From positions 1-59,147 of the forward strand of contig WFNF01000035.1 of the NCBI GenBank assembly GCA_015488775.1: a stretch of DNA of 59,147 nt. The letters are read 5' to 3'. The translations under genes and the position numbers were made by a program. This DNA comes from Helicobacteraceae bacterium. GTDB taxonomy: Bacteria; Campylobacterota; Campylobacteria; Campylobacterales; Sulfurimonadaceae. The notes under the pieces are model-generated. The model had not been told where the DNA came from. It saw nothing but the letters and a program-made list of their open reading frames with translations, and ran no database searches. Positions 17,591 to 25,627 of this stretch are shown piece by piece. Within the stretch, counting starts at the first letter, position 1, and each line of letters opens with the position of its first letter.

Positions 17591-18804
17591 AAAAACTTTT
17601 AATTTTACTTCTTTTTTTTACATTAGTTAACGCTACTAAAATAGATAAAAAAATCAATACAACATCAAAACAAATCAAGACCTTTGATAGTAAGCAAAAT
17701 AAAATGCAAAAAGGTCTTGCTAAAACTGCGAAAGCAATATTGAGACAAAAAAGAAAGATTTTAAGACAACAAAGAAAGCTTAAAAAATTAGTCAGAGAGC
17801 TCAAAAGTAAAGATGAAATATATAAAAATCAAAAAAAATCTCTTATAAGCCTAAAAAAAGAGCAACATGATTTAGAGCAAAAACAATTACTGCTTGAAAA
17901 ATCTTTAGCAACTTATTTGGCTAAAAACATATCTATAGCTAGAATTATAGAAGATGATAGAGCTCAAAGTGTAGACAATATAATTATGCAAGAGGTGCTC
18001 AAAGCTATAGATTTACAAACAAATAAAAATATAAAAACTATTAGAAATAATTACAAAAACAATATATCTAATATTGAAGCAGTTAGCAAAAAAACCATCA
18101 GTATAAAACTTTCTATTAATGATATAGAAAAGAAGAAAATGCAACTTATTGCTACAAAAAAAGAGTCACAAGAAGGTTTAAAAAATCTACAAAGATCAAA
18201 GAAAAAATACAAAAAATCACTTAGAAGACTTTTATCACAACAACATGAGATGCAAAAACAATTAGCTAGATTAAATATTATAAAAAAAGATCAGGTTAAA
18301 AAAGCTAAAGCAAATGCCAAAGCACAACAAGAGAGATTAAATAGAAAGAAAAACACTAAAGTTGGTAAAACTAAAGTTAAGAAAGTTGGTTCTTCTTATC
18401 AAAAAATCAAGACAGTAAGATACAAGGGCGTAAGAACTATATCACCATTGGACAAATATATAGTAACTAAGAAATTTGGAAGTTATACTGATCCAATATA
18501 TGGTATAAAAATTTTTAATGAATCTATATCTATGAAACCTAAGCTTAAAAACTCTAAGGTCAAAAGTGTACTAAATGGTAAAGTTATTTTAGTTGCTAAA
18601 ACTCCACTTTTACATAATATTGTGATTATAGAGCATAAAAATTCTATACACACGATATATGCGCATATAGATCGTATCGCACCAAATATTAAAAAAGGTA
18701 AAAGACTTAAAAAAGGCACGGTAATTGGGCGTGTTAATAATGAGTTGATGTTTGAAGTAACTCAAAAATCTTACCACATCAATCCCCTCTCTATGATCAA
18801 ATAA
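17587..18804 (+). CDS. EnvC-like murein hydrolase activator with degenerate LytM domain
   Basis: 405 residues with a signal peptide (KKLLILLLFFTLVNA). Residues about 20-280 are a highly basic coiled coil (repeated KKxLxRQ, KKSLISLKKEQHDLEQ). The C-terminal 110 residues are a LytM/M23 fold (YGIKIFNESISM, VIIEHKNSIHTIYAHIDRI, GTVIGRVNNELMFEV). The zinc ligands of active M23 enzymes are missing: the usual HxGxD is replaced near YGIKIFNE, and HLHFEV reads ELMFEV. It is therefore probably not a peptidase but an activator of amidases, as EnvC is for AmiA/AmiB. Its position directly after ftsEX supports this. It starts within the ftsX stop (ATGA). Confidence 0.85.
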   Translation: MKKLLILLLFFTLVNATKIDKKINTTSKQIKTFDSKQNKMQKGLAKTAKAILRQKRKILRQQRKLKKLVRELKSKDEIYKNQKKSLISLKKEQHDLEQKQLLLEKSLATYLAKNISIARIIEDDRAQSVDNIIMQEVLKAIDLQTNKNIKTIRNNYKNNISNIEAVSKKTISIKLSINDIEKKKMQLIATKKESQEGLKNLQRSKKKYKKSLRRLLSQQHEMQKQLARLNIIKKDQVKKAKANAKAQQERLNRKKNTKVGKTKVKKVGSSYQKIKTVRYKGVRTISPLDKYIVTKKFGSYTDPIYGIKIFNESISMKPKLKNSKVKSVLNGKVILVAKTPLLHNIVIIEHKNSIHTIYAHIDRIAPNIKKGKRLKKGTVIGRVNNELMFEVTQKSYHINPLSMIK

Positions 18805-18805
18805 T

Positions 18806-19699
18806 ATGTTCTTAAAAAAGATAGACAAAGGTGTTAAATATATGCTTATATCAAGCATATTATTTGCTTTTATGGGTGCTTTTGCAAAACTATCTTCTCA
18901 AAGTATGAGTTCAATTGAGGTTGTGTTTTTCAGAAATGTTTTTGGTGTAGCCATAATCTCGTACTCAATTTATAAAACTGGTTTAAGTGGAGTTGGTGGA
19001 AAACCTTTTTTACTATTTTTTAGGGGTTTTATGGGTTTTATTGCTCTTTTAGCTTTTTTTTACAACATAGCTCATATATCGCTTAGTGACGCAATGACAT
19101 TTACAAAAACTGCACCAATATTTACAGCAATATTTGCTTATATATTTTTAAAAGAGCATCTAAGTTCATACGCTTGGATGGGAGTTTTTATAGGTTTTAT
19201 AGGTATAGTTTTCATAACTCAACCAAGTGGATTTACATTTAGTAAAACTGACTTGCTTGGTATATTTTCTGGAGTTGGTGCTGCACTTGCATACACATCA
19301 GTTAGAGAGTTAAAAAAGATATATGACACTAAAGCTATAGTTTTATCTTTTATGCTTATTGGCACTGTTGGACCTTTAATATTAATGTTTAGTGCTGAGT
19401 TTATAAGCCTAAAAGGGTTTGATTTTCTTTTAGCTCCTTTTGTTCTGCCACATGGAGTTACGTGGTTTTATATAACTGCAATGGGTCTTTTTGCTACCTT
19501 TGCTCAAGTTTATATGACAAGAGCATATGGGGAGACAAAAGCAGGTATTATTGGTGCAATATCTTACTCAAATATAATATTTTCAATAATTTTAGGTGTT
19601 ATCTTAGGTGATGCCTTTCCAAACTATCTTACTTTTATAGGGATAGCTTTGATTATAGTATCTGGACTTAGTGTAACATTAAAAGATAAAAAAACTTAA
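18806..19699 (+). CDS. DMT-superfamily (EamA) transporter
   Basis: 297 residues with about ten membrane helices arranged as two EamA repeats (about 10-140 and 150-290). GLFATFAQVYMTRAYGETKA and the paired TKTAPIFTAIFAYIFLKEHL segment (residues about 90-110) are typical of the metabolite-exporter family. Substrates of such proteins (amino acids, nucleosides, osmolytes) cannot be read from sequence. The ATG is 1 base after the EnvC-like stop with no clear ribosome site. An alternative ATG at 18842 has AAAGG 10 bases upstream. It may be a late member of the envelope operon. Confidence 0.85.
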   Translation: MFLKKIDKGVKYMLISSILFAFMGAFAKLSSQSMSSIEVVFFRNVFGVAIISYSIYKTGLSGVGGKPFLLFFRGFMGFIALLAFFYNIAHISLSDAMTFTKTAPIFTAIFAYIFLKEHLSSYAWMGVFIGFIGIVFITQPSGFTFSKTDLLGIFSGVGAALAYTSVRELKKIYDTKAIVLSFMLIGTVGPLILMFSAEFISLKGFDFLLAPFVLPHGVTWFYITAMGLFATFAQVYMTRAYGETKAGIIGAISYSNIIFSIILGVILGDAFPNYLTFIGIALIIVSGLSVTLKDKKT

Positions 19700-19701
19700 T
19701 T

Positions 19702-20823
19702 ATGCAAAAAGAAAGATTTCAACTAAGAGATGTTTTTAATCTTGATACTATTAAATATATCTCATTAAATATAAAAAGTACCTACCCTCTTTTTGATCAA
19801 GAAGGTTTTGAAGAGGATTGCTCAAAAAACTTTTTAGATTTAGATTTTATGCAAAGATGTATGAAAATCGAAAATAATCTTGAGATATTCCTACCTAAAT
19901 CATTTAAACAAAGCACTAAAATAATTTTAGATTCACTTGGTGATGAGATTAAAAATGATGTTTTAGAGGGTTATGATGGTTTTTATATAATGCCACTAAC
20001 TCTATATATATCCAAAAATGGACTAGATGATTTAGATACATCTTTTAATGCACTAAAAGAGATGACAAAAAGGTTTACTAGCGAGTTTGCTATGAGAGAG
20101 TTTCTAATCAAACACCAAGACAAAAGTATGCAGTTTTTACAACAGTGTTCCATAGATAAAAATGTTCATATAAGAAGATTAGCAAGTGAGGGCTCAAGAC
20201 CAAGACTCCCACTTGCAGTAGCACTAAAAGAGTTCAAAAAAGACTCATCTAAGGTTTTAGAACTTTTAAAACTACTTAAAGGTGAAAAGAGTTTATTAGT
20301 TGTACGCTCAATCGCAAACAATCTAAACGATATATCTAAGGATAATCCAGAAGATATGCTAAACTTTTTAAAAACATTCAAAGTATCTAAAAACCATCAA
20401 GACTACTTTATAAAGCACGCACTTAGAACCTTAGTTAAAACTGCTAACAAAGATGCCTTAGCGATGTTAGGTTATAAAAATGATATAAACATAGACACAA
20501 AACTAACCCTTAAAAGTAAAACTATAACTTTAGGTGAAAACTTAGAGTTTGATGTTTATATCAAAAATAATCAAGATAAAAATATAAATCTAATGATAGA
20601 TTATTTAATATATTTTAAAAAAGCAAATGGCTCAAATAAAGAAAAAGTTTTTAAACTATCTAAAAAAGTCATTGCGTCAAATTCAACCTTACGATTAGAG
20701 AAAAAGCATCTTATAAAAAGTGCCACAACTAGAAAACACTACAAGGGTGAACACTTTTTACAAATACAAATTAATGGTCTTTTACAGAAAGAAAAATTAA
20801 AATTTAATTTGAATTTTAAATAA
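19702..20823 (+). CDS. AlkC-type DNA alkylation repair glycosylase
   Basis: 373 residues. The middle holds the HEAT-like core of the AlkC/AlkD family: HIRRLASEGSRPRLPLAVAL (about 157-176) followed by LVVRSIANNLNDISK, the two blocks that identify COG4335 (AlkC-like). The last 110 residues (from about 265) are beta-rich (TLGENLEFDVYIKN, GEHFLQIQINGL) and fit the immunoglobulin-like domain of AlkC, which helps grip damaged DNA. Family members excise cationic alkylated purines such as 3-methyladenine and 3-methylcytosine without base flipping. It starts 2 bases after the exporter gene and overlaps the convergent small gene by 8 bases. Confidence 0.85.
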   Translation: MQKERFQLRDVFNLDTIKYISLNIKSTYPLFDQEGFEEDCSKNFLDLDFMQRCMKIENNLEIFLPKSFKQSTKIILDSLGDEIKNDVLEGYDGFYIMPLTLYISKNGLDDLDTSFNALKEMTKRFTSEFAMREFLIKHQDKSMQFLQQCSIDKNVHIRRLASEGSRPRLPLAVALKEFKKDSSKVLELLKLLKGEKSLLVVRSIANNLNDISKDNPEDMLNFLKTFKVSKNHQDYFIKHALRTLVKTANKDALAMLGYKNDINIDTKLTLKSKTITLGENLEFDVYIKNNQDKNINLMIDYLIYFKKANGSNKEKVFKLSKKVIASNSTLRLEKKHLIKSATTRKHYKGEHFLQIQINGLLQKEKLKFNLNFK

Positions 20824-21019
20824 TATTTATAGTAAAATCACCAAATTTTTCACTTAAAGTGAAAGTGTGCTTTTTACAGAACTCTTTATTCATCATCTCA
20901 AAAAGTTCATTTGCTTTTTTAGATGCTTCCTCTTTTGAGTCGAACTCTGCATTTGGGTTTAAACCCCTTTTTAAAAAGCAACTACACTCATTATTAACTT
21001 TAACTCTATACTTCGCCAT
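20816..21019 (-). CDS. Small conserved-looking protein at the end of the chemosensory operon
   Basis: 67 residues, unrecognised. It opens MAKYRVKVNNECSCFLKRG and has three Cys (two as CSC near the N-terminus, one in EFCKKH), a helical middle (SKEEASKKANELFEMMNKEF) and a beta end. AAAGG lies 8 bases before the ATG. It begins 17 bases after the response-regulator stop on the same strand, so it is probably cotranscribed with the chemosensory genes. Its stop overlaps the convergent alkC stop by 8 bases. The reading is preferred over the opposite-strand frame because of its ribosome site and amphipathic composition. No function can be given. Confidence 0.65.
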   Translation of the reverse strand: MAKYRVKVNNECSCFLKRGLNPNAEFDSKEEASKKANELFEMMNKEFCKKHTFTLSEKFGDFTINII

Positions 21020-21036
21020 AACAGTAACCTTTATTT

Positions 21037-22344
21037 TTAAAAATTAAATATATCATCTAATTCACCAGTATTACTCTCATCCTCACCATTGATCATAGAA
21101 GATATCATACTAGAGTTTGCAACTATAGTGTCATTCATAAAATCTATAGATGGCGCTCCATCATGAAAAATCATCCTATTCCAAGTAGCTAAATCGTTTC
21201 CAAAAGCAGAACATAATGGACCAATAGATGTGGAGTTTTCTATAAATGTGTCACTATGTTCAAGTATGTTAGTAGAAAGAGAACTTAATGCAGATGAGAT
21301 ATCGTAAGTTTCAGTATATATGGTAAGTAAACTACCTATACTATTCATTAACGATGACATCTCCTCTATATCATCATACTCAACACCACCACTACCAACT
21401 ATAAGTAAAAGAGAATTAAGTTTAGATATATAATCATTAAGCTCATTTTGATCATTAACATCCATAAAATCAAAAACTTCTAAATGTTCAACTGAAGCTT
21501 TAAAATCTACACTAGTAGTATTTTCAACTTCAACACTTTGAGCAATCTCTTCACTTATAGGTTCTATTACCTCCTCTACTACACTAATCTCCTTACTTAG
21601 AACAAAAGAGAGTAAATTATCTTTATGTTTATACTCACCCTTAAAAGCATTTTTAGCCGTTACAAGTCTTACGAAAGTTGGTTCAATAATCTCTTTAGAT
21701 TTTAGAGTAAAAAATATCTTCTCTTCTGATTCTTCAACTACAATTGAAGCTTTTTGTTTTAGTTTTAATTCTAACTCACCAAAAGAGTAAAGTGTTCTAA
21801 CAACATCACTCAACCCATCATATTTATCATCATCATTTAAAAGATAATACTCCCAAAACTCAGACAATGCATCATCATTACCTATAAAAAAGATAAGATG
21901 TCTTTGAAAGATTTTATTTGTGTATAGATTAAAATGGGTAGAACTCTCTTTAGTATGTTTTCTAGAGTTTATAAGTTTTATATAATTTTCTATGCGAGAT
22001 AAAAATATATCTGAATTTATAGGTTTAGATATATAATCCTCAGCACCAGAGCTAAGTATCTGTTTTTGTCTTTGAGCATCATCAACAGCACTAACAGCAA
22101 TAATCATAAGTTTATCATCATACTCTCTTATAAGTTTAGTTGCTTCTATTCCATCCATCACAGGCATCATAATATCCATAAAAACTAAATCAAATTTCTT
22201 AGTTTTTACTATATCAACTGCTTCTTGACCATTAACAACTTCATCAATGTTAAATGCAACATCATTATCATCACTATAATCTTCTAATAGAAGGTTTATA
22301 ATCATTCTATTGTTTTTATTATCATCAACTATTAATATGTTCAT
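21037..22344 (-). CDS. Response regulator with N-terminal receiver and large uncharacterised output region
   Basis: 435 residues. The receiver domain (1-125) is complete: Asp7/Asp8, phospho-acceptor Asp57 in LVFMDIMMPVMDG, conserved Ser/Thr in IAVSAVD and Lys in YISKPI. The remaining 300 residues match no domain I know. They contain a stretch (about 125-235) suggestive of a mixed fold and an acidic, Ser-rich C-terminal half with helices near 290-400. The last residues, GELDDIFNF, resemble CheY-docking tails of CheZ and FliM. It overlaps the histidine kinase by 20 bases and is its likely partner. AAAGG precedes the ATG. The output could be protein-protein contact within the array, since no DNA-binding domain is evident. 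Confidence 0.85.
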   Translation of the reverse strand: MNILIVDDNKNNRMIINLLLEDYSDDNDVAFNIDEVVNGQEAVDIVKTKKFDLVFMDIMMPVMDGIEATKLIREYDDKLMIIAVSAVDDAQRQKQILSSGAEDYISKPINSDIFLSRIENYIKLINSRKHTKESSTHFNLYTNKIFQRHLIFFIGNDDALSEFWEYYLLNDDDKYDGLSDVVRTLYSFGELELKLKQKASIVVEESEEKIFFTLKSKEIIEPTFVRLVTAKNAFKGEYKHKDNLLSFVLSKEISVVEEVIEPISEEIAQSVEVENTTSVDFKASVEHLEVFDFMDVNDQNELNDYISKLNSLLLIVGSGGVEYDDIEEMSSLMNSIGSLLTIYTETYDISSALSSLSTNILEHSDTFIENSTSIGPLCSAFGNDLATWNRMIFHDGAPSIDFMNDTIVANSSMISSMINGEDESNTGELDDIFNF

Positions 22345-23836
22345 CTTTTACCTTTTCTAGTTTTACTTTTGCTCCACCTAAACTTGAGGTGTTATCTATG
22401 TTTATATCTATACCCATTAAAATTGACAACTCTTTTGCTATATATAAACCTACACCAACACCTGTTGATTCTCTAGTTAAAAAAGATTCATCATTTTGTT
22501 CAAAAAGAGCAAATAAGTTTTTAGACTCATCAACTCCAGCACCATCATCTTCAATTATAATAGAAAAATTATTTGAATTATCTTCTAGGGTGATTAAAAT
22601 TTTTAATTTAGCATTTTTGCACGCATTATCCATAACCTCACTAAAAATCATATCAAGTTTAGAATACTCTAAATATGAAAATACCTCTTTAACCTTATTG
22701 TTTATAACTAGTTCTTTTGAACAATGTGAAAATTTATCAACTACGCTAGTAAATACAGAAGAAACATCAATATTAGAGCTCTCTATCTCAACCATATCAT
22801 CTTTTAATTTAATAGCAAAAAGAACTTTCTCTATCATCTCCACCATGTCTGAGCCATTTTCTTCAATCAAGTTTAATTGAGTTAACATCTTCTCTTTTTT
22901 AGAAATATCAAGTTTATTTATAGTTTTACTAAGATGTGAAGAGAAGTTAATGATAGAGTTAAGAGGTGTTTTTAACTCATGATTAAAGATATTTATAAAA
23001 TTATCTTTTATTTTACTTATCTCTTCATTTTTGCTTTTTTGAGCTTTTAGTTTACTTAGTTTAAAGTTCATCTCTTTAATCTCTAACTCTCTAGTGATCA
23101 TCACACTTTTAGTTATATCTTCTAAAAAACTTATATATTCTATTATCTCATCATCAGCATTATATATAGGAGAGATATTGATTTTTAAAACTTTTTCACC
23201 ATTATCATCTGCGTACTCTAGCTGAGTTGTAAACTTTTTACCAGCTTTTAGTCTTTCCCACATCAAATCAATCTCATCATGTTGAAACATAGGATTAAAT
23301 TTTGCATTAACCATCTTTTCAAAACTAATACCAAAAAAAGATGTAAGATTTTTATTTGCGTAAGTCACATCACCATCAAGGTTGTGTTTAGATATCATAT
23401 AAATATCTTCAATAACATCATTAATTCTTGAGATATTATTAGAGATATCATACATTTTAGTTTTAGATATTTTTTCTAAAATCTCAATCAGGACATTTGC
23501 ATTTATTGGCTTATTTATGTAAAAATCAACACCAAATTCTATAAGATGTTTAACATCACTTAGAGTATATTTATCTAACAAAACAACAAACATAGCATTT
23601 GGATTTAGAGCTTTTATTTTTTGAAAAAGATTTATTATATCTATATGTTCTGTTTTATTAGAGATTATATAAACATCACTTTTAGACTCTTTTATCTTGT
23701 TTAACATAGTAAGTATATTTTCAAAAACACTAATTTTATCACTAACACTACTAAGTATAGATGTTAGTTTTTTAATTACTTTATCATCATGATCATATAA
23801 AACAAAAGATAAATTAGCGTCTATTAGCTCTTTCAT
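22325..23836 (-). CDS. Soluble histidine kinase: pseudo-receiver, PAS, HisKA, HATPase
   Basis: 503 residues with no membrane segment. Residues 1-125 have a receiver fold (YDHDD start, Lys109 in YINKPI), but the phospho-acceptor position is Asn60 (VYIISN), so it is likely a pseudo-receiver. A PAS domain follows at about 140-250 (GDVTYANKNLTSFFGISFEKM). The HisKA box is FNHELKTPLNS with His286. The HATPase domain has N-box MDNACKNAK, G1 DDGAGVD and G2 TGVGVGLYIAKEL. It starts with the ParA-like stop (ATGA overlap) and runs into the response regulator. It is a cytoplasmic kinase, perhaps reading CheY-like or PAS signals of the same array. Confidence 0.9.
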   Translation of the reverse strand: MKELIDANLSFVLYDHDDKVIKKLTSILSSVSDKISVFENILTMLNKIKESKSDVYIISNKTEHIDIINLFQKIKALNPNAMFVVLLDKYTLSDVKHLIEFGVDFYINKPINANVLIEILEKISKTKMYDISNNISRINDVIEDIYMISKHNLDGDVTYANKNLTSFFGISFEKMVNAKFNPMFQHDEIDLMWERLKAGKKFTTQLEYADDNGEKVLKINISPIYNADDEIIEYISFLEDITKSVMITRELEIKEMNFKLSKLKAQKSKNEEISKIKDNFINIFNHELKTPLNSIINFSSHLSKTINKLDISKKEKMLTQLNLIEENGSDMVEMIEKVLFAIKLKDDMVEIESSNIDVSSVFTSVVDKFSHCSKELVINNKVKEVFSYLEYSKLDMIFSEVMDNACKNAKLKILITLEDNSNNFSIIIEDDGAGVDESKNLFALFEQNDESFLTRESTGVGVGLYIAKELSILMGIDINIDNTSSLGGAKVKLEKVKDEHINS

Positions 23837-24570
23837 GAAATCCTCTTAATTAAATCGAGAGTAAATTTTTTGTAATCTTTTTGACCTTTAGAGCGTTTAG
23901 AGTCTAACACTAAAGGTAAAGCACTCTCAAACTGAGAAGCTAACTTGATGTCAACACCTATGGGACTCATAACTTTTTCATCCCCATAAGCATCTCTAAC
24001 TTTTTGAACAGACACCTGATGCTCATTAATATGTGGATTATACATAACAGGCAACATATAAACCTCTGCAACTTCTCTTTTAGATGAAGTTTGGTAAATC
24101 GCTCTAACCATCTGATTTACAGCAACAACGCCCAAATGATGTGGAACAAAAGGGATAACTATAGTATCTGCAACCTCTAAAGCATTTTTTAAAAGTGCGT
24201 CAAATGTTGGAGCAGTATCTATGATTACATAATCAAAAAAATCTGCGATTTTCTCTTTTTTAAATCTATTTTTAAGGACACCTCTAAGATCAGAGTACTC
24301 ATAAACATCAAAAAAAGATAAAGCTGGTGAAACAGTTAAATTTTCACTTACACTATGTAAAAAAGTTTCACTTAGGTTACTTCCTAAAAATACAGAATGA
24401 GCCCCATTCTTCTCTGCTATATCAACTCCAACACCTAAAGTAGCATGACCTTGTGTATCTAAATCTATTAAAAGGACTGAACTATCTTTAGCTAACTCAC
24501 TAGCTAAAGATACAGCGGTAGTACTTTTAGCGCTACCACCCTTTCTATTACTAACAACAATACACTTCAA
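23833..24570 (-). CDS. ParA/MinD-like ATPase of the chemosensory cluster (ParC-like)
   Basis: 245 residues. The deviant Walker A is KGGSAKST (Lys10 signature, Lys15), Walker A'/B is LLIDLDTQGHAT, and switch II is VIIDTAPTFDA. It differs from the chromosome-partitioning Soj in this window (KGGVGKTT) by having Ala before the catalytic Lys. No ParB-like gene is adjacent. Known ParA homologues in chemotaxis loci (ParC in Vibrio, PpfA in Rhodobacter) position receptor arrays, and this is the likely role. The start is TTG at 24570, with GGGAG 6 bases upstream. It is located between the STAS gene and the kinase. Confidence 0.88.
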   Translation of the reverse strand: MKCIVVSNRKGGSAKSTTAVSLASELAKDSSVLLIDLDTQGHATLGVGVDIAEKNGAHSVFLGSNLSETFLHSVSENLTVSPALSFFDVYEYSDLRGVLKNRFKKEKIADFFDYVIIDTAPTFDALLKNALEVADTIVIPFVPHHLGVVAVNQMVRAIYQTSSKREVAEVYMLPVMYNPHINEHQVSVQKVRDAYGDEKVMSPIGVDIKLASQFESALPLVLDSKRSKGQKDYKKFTLDLIKRIS

Positions 24571-24596
24571 AAAATTCTCCCTTTAGTTGAGGTTAG

Positions 24597-24848
24597 TTAA
24601 ACAACAAACCCCTCTATCACTTTTTTATACATAAGATTGTTTGATGGTAATACAAACTCACAACCATACATCTTTTTATAAGCTAATATTACTTGTAAAA
24701 TACTTAGATGTACATCATCACAAGCCGAAAAATCAAATTTTATTAAATTTGGCTCATTTTTTTGTAAAAAATCTCTAAGATTTTTAACCTCATCCTCATA
24801 AACTATACTTGTTAAAACAACATTTACCCCATCATACTCTAAAGCCAT
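24597..24848 (-). CDS. STAS-domain protein of the chemosensory cluster
   Basis: 83 residues, one STAS-like fold: beta strands GVNVVLTSIVY and LIKFDFSACD, then HLSILQVILAYKKM as the first helix and CEFVLPSN as the next strand. STAS proteins act as phospho-switchable binding partners. A Ser sits at the usual switch position (HLSIL, about Ser49). It lies between the second CheW-CZB gene and the ParA-like gene, all closely spaced, and AGGAG precedes the ATG. It could be a partner of the adjacent histidine kinase or the ATPase, but no kinase/phosphatase of the anti-sigma type is encoded nearby. Confidence 0.7.
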   Translation of the reverse strand: MALEYDGVNVVLTSIVYEDEVKNLRDFLQKNEPNLIKFDFSACDDVHLSILQVILAYKKMYGCEFVLPSNNLMYKKVIEGFVV

Positions 24849-24857
24849 AATATTCTC

Positions 24858-25625
24858 CTATTTTTGTGGTAATTTAATCTCTTTTATAACATTAACCAAC
24901 TCACCATCTAACTCTATAACCCCATTTAACTCAAGGTACTCACTTACTACATTATCATCAGAAGATTTTTGTATAACGTTTTCATCAAGATGGGCTATAT
25001 CAACTATGCTATCTACTTTTATAGCAAAGTCCGCTCCATTATAATGGTACAAAAGTAACTTTTGTAAAGATGCTGCTACTGTATCAAACTCAGCTATAAA
25101 AAGATCTATGCTAGCTATAGTTTTATGATAAATCTGTTTTATCCTTACATCAAAATCTTTTTTAGCTGCTTCTTTATCTGTTTTTGCCATCTCTAAAACA
25201 GCAGTAGCAGAGTTATGTAGAGCTTTATGGTTTGCGTTTAGATCTTTTAAGATGTTAGATACATTATCATCATAAGATGTAAAACCATCTAACCACTTTC
25301 CAAGTTGACACATATGTGGATTTGTTGTTTTAGAAAATGGGTGATCATTATAAATAGCATCTTCTAGTGCATCAATCCAAGCTACATGTTGTTTTTTTAA
25401 ATCATCAAAAAGAACCAACATCTCATCATCATAAGTTACTAAACCCATCATCTTTCTTAAGTTTACAACCTTTATAACTCTTGACTCATATGACATCATC
25501 CCATCTACATACTCATGTGCACTTGGTATATCTGTAAGTTGTGGAGTTTGTATAATCCTTTGAACCTTCTCTATCTCTATAGCATAAACACTATGAGCAA
25601 GTTTAAATATTACAAAATCTACCAT
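24858..25625 (-). CDS. CheW protein interrupted by a CZB zinc-binding domain (copy 1)
   Basis: 255 residues. Residues 1-64 are the first half of a CheW domain (FKLAHSVYAIEIEKVQRII, VIKVVNLRKMMGL). Residues about 70-190 are a helical CZB domain with the four expected zinc ligands: His80, Cys106 in HMCQLGKW, His133 and His137 in HKALH. Residues 191-255 resume CheW (YNGADFAIKVDSIVDI, YLELNGVIELDGELVNVI). CZB domains bind zinc tightly and respond to zinc or hypochlorous acid in known receptors and cyclases. Here the sensor is built into the coupling protein. It starts 2 bases after the paralogous copy 2 stop. Confidence 0.9.
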   Translation of the reverse strand: MVDFVIFKLAHSVYAIEIEKVQRIIQTPQLTDIPSAHEYVDGMMSYESRVIKVVNLRKMMGLVTYDDEMLVLFDDLKKQHVAWIDALEDAIYNDHPFSKTTNPHMCQLGKWLDGFTSYDDNVSNILKDLNANHKALHNSATAVLEMAKTDKEAAKKDFDVRIKQIYHKTIASIDLFIAEFDTVAASLQKLLLYHYNGADFAIKVDSIVDIAHLDENVIQKSSDDNVVSEYLELNGVIELDGELVNVIKEIKLPQK

Positions 25626-25627
25626 AG

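Noticed and set aside
22389-22880. 163-codon frame on the plus strand
   Set aside because: It is antisense to the histidine kinase HATPase domain, whose motifs are intact; composition is typical of a shadow frame.
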